DNA of 6,677 bases from Glaesserella parasuis (GTDB lineage Bacteria > Pseudomonadota > Gammaproteobacteria > Enterobacterales > Pasteurellaceae): NCBI RefSeq assembly GCF_002015085.1, contig NZ_MUXW01000008.1:12489-19165 (forward strand). Reading direction: 5' to 3'. The notes beneath the pieces were generated by a model. It did no database searches and had not been told where the DNA came from. It saw only the letters and a program-made list of their open reading frames with translations. Position numbers and translations under genes: made by a program. The number at the start of each line of letters is the position of its first letter. The stretch's first letter is position 1. This document shows, piece by piece, positions 1 through 5,036 of this stretch.

Positions 1-178
1 TAGACGATCACCGTTAAGTTGAAATGGGTGTTTACACAGAATTTGGGATAGGGTCACGCCAGATGGAACTCACATCACCGTCGAATTATTAAAAACAATG
101 AGAGGTATCGCAAGGGACGAAAGTCAGAAAGCGATTACCAATAATTTCGCTCGTGCGGGTGGTCAATTTAGACGATAG
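1..178 (+). pseudogene. 3' end of an unidentified phage gene upstream of L, possibly frameshifted
   Basis: A frame ending at TAG 176-178 is open from 23 and reads ...WDRVTPDGT... through a basic C-terminus ending GGQFRR. It has no ATG, GTG or TTG before the ATG at 98 and is closed upstream by TGA at 20-22. The adjacent frame +1 is open from 4 to a TAG at 49-51, so the real gene may enter in that frame and be shifted by an indel near 30-50. Its stop overlaps the Shine-Dalgarno of L, so it was probably the preceding tail gene of the same operon. It does not resemble lambda gpM as I remember it. Identity is unknown, and the window edge limits the call. Confidence 0.4.
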
Positions 179-187
179 GAGTATGTA

Positions 188-925
188 ATGCCCAAAGCCC
201 TACCCCAAAAAATGGCAAACGAACTGCCAAAACTTGAACAAAATGCCTTGATTGAACTGTGGGAAATTGATTTAAGGCATATCAGCAGTAATAGCGACTC
301 AACCAGAAAAGGGGAGTTGTTACGCTTTCACAATGGCTTAAATCAAGGTCAGCAGAATGTCTGGTGGCAAGGTAACGAGTACCAAGCCTATCCAATTCAA
401 GCGGACGGTTTTGAGATTAGCGGTCAAGGTCCGAGTAACCGACCGACTTTAACAATCTCAAACCTGTACGGCATTGTCACCGCTTTGGCGGCAGATTTCG
501 GGCAAGGGATTGGGGCGAAAGTGACCCGTCGTTTAGTTTACGCTCAATTCCTTGATGCACGAAATTTCCCTAACGGACAAAATCCACAAGCCGATCCGAC
601 ACAGGAAAGTGTGAGTTTGTTCATCATTGAACAGCTAAAAAGCCTAAATGATGAAGTGGCGACATTTGAGCTGGCTTTACCCGCAGAAACAGATAATGCA
701 CGCATACCGTTGCTGATGATTACATCTGATACTTGCATTTGGCAATATCGTTCTGCGGAGTGTGGCTATACAAGCGGACCAGTTGCCGATGAAAAAGATA
801 ACCCGACAACCGATCCGAAAAAAGACGCTTGCTCTCACTGTTTGCGTGGTTGCAAGCTGAGATTCGGGGCTAATGCTATTTTGCCGTTTGGTGGCTTTCC
901 AAGTACGACGCAACATGGGGCTTAA
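188..925 (+). CDS. L: Phage minor tail protein L (lambda gpL-like, Fe-S tail-tip protein)
   Basis: This is a tail-tip component of lambda-like siphophages, assembled near the distal end of the tail. The 245-residue protein is slightly longer than lambda gpL (232). The signature is C-terminal: C183-x8-C192-x22-C215-x6-C222, the same spacing as the four cysteines that bind a [4Fe-4S] cluster in lambda gpL (C173/C182/C205/C212). C218 is an additional cysteine between the last two ligands. The protein ends soon after an LPFGGFP segment. The ATG at 188 is preceded by TAGGAG at 176-181, overlapping the upstream stop, which suggests translational coupling. The TAA stop at 923-925 overlaps the stop of the convergent antitoxin gene. 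The gene appears intact. I am confident of the family; whether a functional phage is made is doubtful because the neighbouring K gene is truncated. Confidence 0.9.
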   Translation: MPKALPQKMANELPKLEQNALIELWEIDLRHISSNSDSTRKGELLRFHNGLNQGQQNVWWQGNEYQAYPIQADGFEISGQGPSNRPTLTISNLYGIVTALAADFGQGIGAKVTRRLVYAQFLDARNFPNGQNPQADPTQESVSLFIIEQLKSLNDEVATFELALPAETDNARIPLLMITSDTCIWQYRSAECGYTSGPVADEKDNPTTDPKKDACSHCLRGCKLRFGANAILPFGGFPSTTQHGA

Positions 926-1203
926 GCAAATAGCGGTTCTATGTGAAATGTAGCACGCTGTTCTAATTGCCACAAATCAAAATCTGCTTGCATACCTAAC
1001 CATAATTTTGGTGTGGTATTAGGCAATAGCTGACTTAAACGGAGTGCCATTTCAGGGGTAATCGCTGATTTTTCATTGATAATACGAGATAGACAGACAC
1101 GAGTGACACCAAGTTGTTTAGCAATTTGAGTAATGCTAGTGTCGGCATTATCTAGGTATTCTTTTAGCAACAAGCCTGGATGTGGTGGGTTAAACATTCT
1201 CAT
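922..1203 (-). CDS. higA: HigA-family antitoxin (XRE-type HTH)
   Basis: A 93-residue antitoxin of the HigA family, expected to bind and neutralise HigB and to repress its own operon through a helix-turn-helix. It opens with the family signature PPHPG (residues 6-10) followed by LLLKEYL. The HTH spans roughly residues 23-47 (SITQIAKQLGVTR...LSRIINEKS), followed by ITPEMALRLSQLL and the characteristic KLWLGMQADFDLWQLE segment. The start at 1203 is supported by AAGGAG at 1216-1211 with 7-nt spacing. That Shine-Dalgarno overlaps the toxin stop codon, so translation is probably coupled. The gene is second in the toxin-first order typical of higBA. Its stop (922-924) overlaps that of phage L. Domain and order agree, and there is no sign of decay. 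Confidence 0.9.
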   Translation of the reverse strand: MRMFNPPHPGLLLKEYLDNADTSITQIAKQLGVTRVCLSRIINEKSAITPEMALRLSQLLPNTTPKLWLGMQADFDLWQLEQRATFHIEPLFA

Positions 1204-1214
1204 TCTTCAGCTCC

Positions 1215-1493
1215 TTAATGATAATCTTGATAATCCACAATTTCTGCGTGACCGTTTTCAAATTTAAAGGTTAAACGCCAGTTTTTATTGACTTTGACAC
1301 TCCAATGCCCAACAAGATTACCTTGTAATGGGTGTAAATCCCAACTAGGGAAGTTCATTGCAGAAACAGTTTCAGCGTTCTCTAGTGTCGCAAGTTGAAG
1401 ACGCAATTTAGAAGCGTGATTAGCTTGAATACCTGCTGTTGAACCTGTTTCAAAAAATAGCTTTAAGCCTTTATGTTTAAACGAGAGAATCAT
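1215..1493 (-). CDS. higB: HigB-family toxin (RelE-like ribosome-dependent mRNase)
   Basis: A 92-residue toxin of the HigB branch of the RelE/ParE superfamily. Members cleave mRNA in the ribosomal A site. Length and layout match Proteus vulgaris HigB (92 residues, from memory): an FKHKGLKLFFE start, then H54-P-L, then NWR (R73), and the terminal D90-Y91-H92. H54, D90, Y91 and H92 are the residues reported as catalytic there, and all are present. A Gln occupies position 57, where I recall a Lys in the P. vulgaris protein. The start ATG (1493-1491) has AAGGA at 1506-1502. The gene is expressed leftward from the promoter at 1520-1547 and ends inside the ribosome binding site of higA. It looks intact and active by motif. 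Another name for close relatives is GraT. Confidence 0.9.
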   Translation of the reverse strand: MILSFKHKGLKLFFETGSTAGIQANHASKLRLQLATLENAETVSAMNFPSWDLHPLQGNLVGHWSVKVNKNWRLTFKFENGHAEIVDYQDYH

Positions 1494-1508
1494 TGTGGTT
1501 ATCCTTTT

Positions 1509-1527
1509 TGTATACAGTAAGTATACA
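1509..1527. promoter_or_regulatory. Candidate HigA operator (TGTATAC-N5-GTATACA)
   Basis: A perfect inverted repeat, TGTATAC (1509-1515), AGTAA, GTATACA (1521-1527). Each arm contains the self-palindrome GTATAC, with centres 11 bp apart (one helical turn). It covers the -10 and the predicted start of the higBA promoter. A third TGTATACA lies at 1553-1560. The role as HigA operator is inferred from position and symmetry. Confidence 0.6.
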
Positions 1528-1547
1528 CTTAAATCTTAACTTGTAAA
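1520..1547 (-). promoter_or_regulatory. Promoter of higBA
   Basis: On the minus strand, TTTACA (1547-1542) and TATACT (1525-1520) are separated by 16 bases, a good sigma-70 match. The start site would fall near 1513, giving a leader of about 20 nt that contains AAGGA ahead of higB. The -10 overlaps the right arm of the operator palindrome, as expected for autorepression by HigA. Confidence 0.65.
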
Positions 1548-1563
1548 TAGGTTGTATACAATA

Positions 1564-1905
1564 ATGCAAAATATCTCTTTTACAGAACAAATTTTATATC
1601 ACGCCAAACGCTCAGAACCGCACGAAAGTTGCGGTTTTGTCGTTTCTAAGGGCGGTGAGTTGCGTTATTTCCCTTGTGAAAATGTTGCTGTCGATCCGAT
1701 TAATCACTTTGAAATCTCGCCTGATGATTGGATTCGGGCGGAAAGTGTGGGTGAGATTGTAGCTGTCGTTCATTCGCACCCTGATTCGGACACGGAAAAG
1801 GGCTTGCCGTATTTATCAACCGCAGATCGCGAGTGTCAAGTGCGGTTAAATTTGCCGTTTTGGTTGGCGTGTAGTGGCAAGTTGCAAAAATTCCGCCCAA
1901 TCTAG
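1564..1905 (+). pseudogene. K: Truncated phage tail assembly protein K (JAB/MPN domain only)
   Basis: Lambda gpK has an N-terminal JAB/MPN isopeptidase-type domain and a C-terminal NlpC/P60 peptidase domain. Here only the first survives (113 residues from ATG 1564). Visible JAMM residues are E21 in HESCGF, H70-S-H72, and S85-x2-D88. The terminal segment LPFWLACSGKLQKFR aligns with lambda LPWWLVCRGTIHKFR, after which the frame ends at TAG 1903-1905, where the linker to NlpC/P60 would continue. The spacing between HSH and the serine is 12 residues against 7 in lambda. A TTG at 1552 would add four residues, but neither start has a good Shine-Dalgarno; the ATG is preferred. The start lies inside the toxin operator region. 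Because half the protein is missing, I treat it as broken, though the remaining fold may still be made. Confidence 0.8.
1838..1846 (+). other. Hin-type DNA uptake core AAGTGCGGT inside K
   Basis: An exact match to the 9-base Haemophilus influenzae-type uptake core, lying in the coding sequence of the prophage K fragment. The other exact uptake words in the window are of the Apl type, so this may be chance or a trace of the phage's history. Confidence 0.35.
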
Positions 1906-2447
1906 AGATATTAGATTTAAATAGTTTACACCAGGCATTACAAATTGATATAAACCGTTATATTTCATTTTTGGATCAAAAGCCTAACATATTAGAAAAA
2001 ATAGATGCTGATAATTCAGAGGAAGAAATAATTGAGCGACCAATTTATCTAAGTTTTGTAAGTCCACAAAGTCAATCTATAACAACAGGGTATTTTGCAG
2101 AGGCTTTTTCCTACACCCAGGGTATAACGCCTAGCAAGGCTGTTGAATTACTTCACAGTACCATTATTGATGAATTTAGAAAAAATGAACAACTAAAACA
2201 TCATAAAACTCTCGAAAAATTATCGATTTCTTTAGATCGATTTTATGAAACCTATAAAAATAAAGTGATCAAACTTGAGGATATAAAAGCTGTTATTATT
2301 CAGGCTATTCCTACTCAGTTACACCATCAAGCAACCCGTATTGCGAATAAAATTATCAACAAATTAAATGGAGAAAGTCACTTGATTTGTCCCAATGATT
2401 GCCTTGGCTACGCTAATAGCATATCTCATTTTAACAGATCCTCATAA
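1875..2447 (+). pseudogene. Start-less open frame, probable 3' remnant of an unidentified gene
   Basis: This frame is open from 1875 to its stop at 2445-2447. It crosses the K stop in a different register and has no ATG, GTG or TTG until a TTG at 1971, which has no ribosome binding site. Coding-like sequence already precedes that TTG (NLEILDLNSLHQALQ at about 1899-1943), so I read it as a C-terminal fragment joined to K near 1900. The 158 residues from 1971 have an acidic stretch (SEEEIIERP), a helical middle rich in Lys and Leu, and near the end a CPNDC pair of cysteines. No signal peptide or membrane segment is visible. Base composition is clearly more AT-rich than the phage genes to its left. 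I do not recognise the family. A short real gene starting at TTG 1971 is possible but less likely. Confidence 0.5.
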
Positions 2448-2522
2448 TCTGACGGCTTGCCAATAAAAAACTATGATATAGGGAATAAGGCTCTGTTGTG
2501 TACAATTATTCTTTTAAATCAA

Positions 2523-2547
2523 GTAAATTGTGATTTACCTCTCATTT
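2523..2547 (+). promoter_or_regulatory. Candidate CRP site upstream of yhcH-siaR-nanA
   Basis: TGTGA (2529-2533), six bases, then TCTCA (2540-2544) matches the CRP pattern TGTGA-N6-TCACA in 9 of 10 defined bases, with A/T flanks on both sides. A separate dyad, GTAAAT-TGTG-ATTTAC (2523-2538), overlaps it. In H. influenzae the sialic-acid genes are controlled by CRP with SiaR, which fits. A possible promoter with -35 TTGTCA (2562-2567) and a poor -10 TACTCT (2585-2590) would place the site about 60 bases upstream of transcription start, a class I position. Confidence 0.4.
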
Positions 2548-2584
2548 TTTAGGTTTATACCTTGTCATTTGGTCGAGAAAGTTT

Positions 2585-2629
2585 TACTCTATGGAGTATA
2601 TTTTCTTTTATGCTATTTTTTATGGAGTA
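2585..2629 (+). promoter_or_regulatory. TATGGAGTA direct repeats, possible regulator site
   Basis: TATGGAGTA occurs at 2590-2598 and 2621-2629, exactly 31 bases apart (about three helical turns). The first copy lies in a short palindrome TACTC-TATG-GAGTA (2585-2598). They sit between the candidate promoter and the yhcH start. SiaR or another regulator could bind here; nothing in the sequence proves which. Confidence 0.3.
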
Positions 2630-2669
2630 ATCTTTTCATTTAATGTGCGGTGAAACATTAGGAGGCTAT

Positions 2670-3140
2670 ATGTTATTAGGTGATCTTTCTCGTGATGATT
2701 ATATTCTTTCACTTCCGCCTGTCTTTGCAAGACTATGTACTAAACTTAAAACCCTTGATTTAGTTAATCTGCCATTAGGTTGGCAAGATTTGGAAGAAGG
2801 AGTAAGAATGAATGTGATGGAATTTGAAACCTCTTCCACAGAAGGAAAAAAAGCGGAGCTCCATCGTAAATTTATTGATATTCAATTGTTGATATCAGGT
2901 GAAGAAGCGATTGAATATAGTTTAGCCTATCCTAACTTAGCACTTTATGATGAATATCGTGATGAGGACGATTATCAGCTTACACCAACCTTAGAACATA
3001 AAAATGTTGTAATTTTAAAACCTAATATGTTTGCTATTTTCTTACCTTATGAGCCACACACACCAGGCAATTTTGTGACCGAAAGTAAGCCATTGAAAAA
3101 ATTAGTGGTGAAAGTGCCAGTGGAGATGATAGGAGGCTAG
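2670..3140 (+). CDS. nanQ: YhcH/YjgK/YiaL family protein (NanQ-like cupin)
   Basis: A small cytoplasmic protein of the YhcH/YjgK/YiaL family. Members have a cupin-like beta barrel with a metal-binding pocket, and E. coli NanQ (YhcH) is linked to anomer interconversion of sialic acid. I chose ATG 2670, giving 156 residues, because AGGAGG lies at 2660-2665 just ahead and E. coli YhcH is about 154. An in-frame ATG at 2643 would add nine residues without a ribosome site. Candidate metal ligands and conserved residues are E63-x-H65 in the AELHRKFID segment, D70, Q72 in IQLLISGEE, and E128-P-H130-T-P near the C-terminus. It is the first gene of a three-gene sialic-acid set and is coupled to siaR: the siaR ribosome binding site is inside its last codons. 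The family is secure; the exact reaction is inferred. Confidence 0.88.
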   Translation: MLLGDLSRDDYILSLPPVFARLCTKLKTLDLVNLPLGWQDLEEGVRMNVMEFETSSTEGKKAELHRKFIDIQLLISGEEAIEYSLAYPNLALYDEYRDEDDYQLTPTLEHKNVVILKPNMFAIFLPYEPHTPGNFVTESKPLKKLVVKVPVEMIGG

Positions 3141-3141
3141 A

Positions 3142-4008
3142 ATGTCAGCCCGAGGTAAAATTCTAGATACGATTGGTGCGTTACAAAATAGTTTAACTAA
3201 AACAGAGAAAAAAATTGCGACGGTGATTTTATCTCAGCCCGATCTATTGAACCAATGTTCTTTATCTAAAGTGGCAAATAAATTAGATGTCGGCGAAGCA
3301 ACCTTTATTCGTTTTTGTCGAACATTGGGATTTAAAGGTTATACAGACTTTAAACTCGATCTTGCCATTGAATTGGCTACTCAGCAAAAAGAGAGTAGTA
3401 CGTTGTTAGATACGGACGTTGCGGAAACTGATACACCTAAAGAAATTGCAATTAAGTTGCAGAATACGCTGAATAATGTGATTGCAGAAACCGTCAATCT
3501 ACTCGATTATGCAGAGCTAGAAAAAGTGGTGGAAGAATTGCGTAAAGCAGATCGTATTTTCTTATTTGGTGTAGGTTCATCAGGTTTAACGGCAGAAGAT
3601 GCCCAACATAAATTAATGAGAATAGGGCTACACGCGGCTGCCGTGACTAATAACCATTTTATGTATATGCAAGCAGCATTGCTGAAAAAAGGAGACATTG
3701 TTATTGGCATTAGCCATTCTGGTTATTCAGAAGAAACGACAAAAGCTCTAAAAATATCAAGAGATAATGGGGCAATAACAGTTGCTATTACCCATAATTT
3801 GCGTTCGCCTATTACAGAAGAAGCGGATTATGTGTTAATTAATGGTAACCGTCAGGGGCATATGCAGGGAGATTCAATTGGTACAAAAATGACTCAGCTT
3901 TTTGTACTAGATTTAATTTATGCCATGTTAGTGAAAGCTGAACCAGAAAAAGCTATTCAACAAAAACAGAAAACGTTGAATGTAATTTTAGAACAACGAC
4001 TTAAGTAG
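3142..4008 (+). CDS. siaR: RpiR-family transcriptional regulator of sialic-acid catabolism (SiaR/NanR-like)
   Basis: A 288-residue regulator with an N-terminal RpiR-type HTH (about 1-77, including LTKTEKKIATVIL, SLSKVANKLDVGEATFIRFC and GFKGYTDFK) and a C-terminal SIS sugar-phosphate domain (about 128-265, with GVGSSG at 143-148 and SHSGYSEET at 191-199). SIS domains bind phosphosugars. H. influenzae SiaR represses the sialic-acid genes, and glucosamine-6-phosphate acts as its coactivator together with CRP. The placement between yhcH and nanA supports the same role. The ATG at 3142 is one base after the yhcH stop, with AGGAGG at 3131-3136, so translation is coupled. Length equals that I recall for H. 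influenzae SiaR. The main uncertainty is the ligand, since RpiR proteins serve many sugars. Confidence 0.85.
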   Translation: MSARGKILDTIGALQNSLTKTEKKIATVILSQPDLLNQCSLSKVANKLDVGEATFIRFCRTLGFKGYTDFKLDLAIELATQQKESSTLLDTDVAETDTPKEIAIKLQNTLNNVIAETVNLLDYAELEKVVEELRKADRIFLFGVGSSGLTAEDAQHKLMRIGLHAAAVTNNHFMYMQAALLKKGDIVIGISHSGYSEETTKALKISRDNGAITVAITHNLRSPITEEADYVLINGNRQGHMQGDSIGTKMTQLFVLDLIYAMLVKAEPEKAIQQKQKTLNVILEQRLK

Positions 4009-4011
4009 TTT

Positions 4012-4020
4012 ACAAGCGGT
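4012..4020 (+). other. Apl-type DNA uptake sequence ACAAGCGGT
   Basis: An exact core of the Actinobacillus/Mannheimia-type uptake signal, four bases after the siaR stop. Its core AGCGGTC (4015-4021) is matched by the inverted copy GACCGCT (4047-4053), giving a 7-bp stem with a 25-nt loop in the siaR-nanA gap. Inverted pairs of uptake sequences near gene ends are common in this family and may also act as weak terminators. Confidence 0.7.
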
Positions 4021-4034
4021 CAGGTTGATAGTTT

Positions 4035-4091
4035 TTTTGTGAAACAGACCGCTATCATTTATCTATACTTTACTTTAATAAAGGAACCCAT
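4035..4091 (+). promoter_or_regulatory. nanA leader: possible -10 and CRP half-site
   Basis: TATACT at 4064-4069 is a good -10, but no convincing -35 lies at 16-18 bases. A TGTGA half-site at 4038-4042 in a T-rich context has no second arm. AAGGAA at 4081-4086 is the ribosome binding site of nanA, five bases from its ATG. nanA may have its own activator-dependent promoter or simply be read through from siaR. Confidence 0.3.
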
Positions 4092-4973
4092 ATGAAAAAT
4101 TTAAAAGGTATTTTCAGTGCATTATTAGTTTCTTTTAATGCAGATGGTACAATCAACGAAAAAGGTTTACGCCAAATTATCCGCCACAATATCGACAAAA
4201 TGAAAGTCGATGGCTTGTATGTGGGCGGTTCAACTGGTGAAAACTTTATGCTTTCAACGGAAGAGAAAAAAGAGATCTTTCGTATCGCAAAAGACGAAGC
4301 GAAAAATGACATTGCATTAATCGCTCAAGTCGGTAGCGTAAACTTAAAAGAAGCAGTAGAACTTGGTAAATATGCAACTGAATTAGGCTATGATAGCTTA
4401 TCTGCAGTAACGCCGTTCTACTACAAATTCAGCTTCCCAGAAATCAAAAACTTCTACGAAACCATTATTCGTGAAACAGGCAACAAAATGATCGTTTACT
4501 CTATCCCATTCTTAACAGGAGTAAACATCGGCGTTTCACAATTTGCAGAACTGTTCCAAAATGAAAAAATCATTGGTGTGAAATTCACCGCAGGCGATTT
4601 CTATCTATTAGAACGTTTACGCAAAGCATTCCCGAACCACTTAATCTATGCAGGTTTTGATGAGATGATGTTACCTGCAACAGTATTAGGTGTAGATGGT
4701 GCAATCGGTAGTACCTTCAACGTCAACGGTATCCGTGCTCGTCAAATTTTTGAATTAGCACAACAAGGAAAAGTCAAAGAAGCCCTTGAAATTCAAAATG
4801 TGACTAACGATTTAATCGAAGGTATTTTGGGTAACGGTTTATATCAAACCATCAAAGGTTTATTGGAAGAAGAAGGCGTACAAGCGGGCTACTGCCGTGA
4901 GCCAATGATTAAAGAGTTGAACGCTCAACAAAAAGCAGTTGTGAAAGAATTAAAAGCGAAATATCTTTCATAA
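4092..4973 (+). CDS. nanA: N-acetylneuraminate lyase
   Basis: Cytoplasmic class I aldolase that splits N-acetylneuraminate into N-acetylmannosamine and pyruvate, the first committed step of sialic-acid use. The 293 residues match the H. influenzae enzyme length. Key residues are in place: the GGSTGE motif with S47 and T48 for the substrate carboxylate, catalytic Y136, Schiff-base K164 in GVKFTAGDF, and G188, D190, E191 and S207 lining the sugar pocket (E. coli numbering minus one). The fold is a single DHDPS-type TIM barrel. The start has AAGGAA at 4081-4086. Codon choice shifts toward C-ending codons such as TTC and AAC in the middle of the gene, unlike yhcH and siaR, suggesting selection for high expression. 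It is the last gene of the rightward operon; ManNAc would need nanK/nanE, which are not in the window. Confidence 0.96.
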   Translation: MKNLKGIFSALLVSFNADGTINEKGLRQIIRHNIDKMKVDGLYVGGSTGENFMLSTEEKKEIFRIAKDEAKNDIALIAQVGSVNLKEAVELGKYATELGYDSLSAVTPFYYKFSFPEIKNFYETIIRETGNKMIVYSIPFLTGVNIGVSQFAELFQNEKIIGVKFTAGDFYLLERLRKAFPNHLIYAGFDEMMLPATVLGVDGAIGSTFNVNGIRARQIFELAQQGKVKEALEIQNVTNDLIEGILGNGLYQTIKGLLEEEGVQAGYCREPMIKELNAQQKAVVKELKAKYLS

Positions 4974-5000
4974 GTAACCCTCCTATAAATATTGATAGTT

Positions 5001-5032
5001 TTTGTAGAAGATCAGAATTGATCTTCTACAAA
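5001..5032. terminator. Hairpin between convergent nanA and yhiN-like gene
   Basis: A perfect 14-bp inverted repeat, TTTGTAGAAGATCA (5001-5014) and TGATCTTCTACAAA (5019-5032), with a 4-nt loop GAAT. It begins 27 bases after the nanA stop and ends 4 bases before the stop of the leftward gene. Downstream on the plus strand the sequence is T-rich (TGTTTCATTTACTTTTT) but without an immediate U-run. It probably ends transcription in one or both directions. Confidence 0.6.
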
Positions 5033-5036
5033 TGTT

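Noticed and set aside
544..973. Opposite-strand open frames of 64 and 98 codons over phage L
   Set aside because: They overlap an intact, well-supported gene and have no family-like motifs; shadows of the L coding frame.
1700..1900. Minus-strand 66-codon frame over K
   Set aside because: It is antisense to the conserved JAMM region and has no start signal.
1900..1960. Phage attachment site at the prophage edge
   Set aside because: No integrase, tRNA gene or repeated core is visible, and the boundary cuts through a tail gene, which points to deletion rather than an att junction.
2643..2669. Nine extra N-terminal residues for the YhcH protein from ATG 2643
   Set aside because: No ribosome binding site ahead of 2643, while AGGAGG lies directly before ATG 2670 and the shorter protein fits the family.
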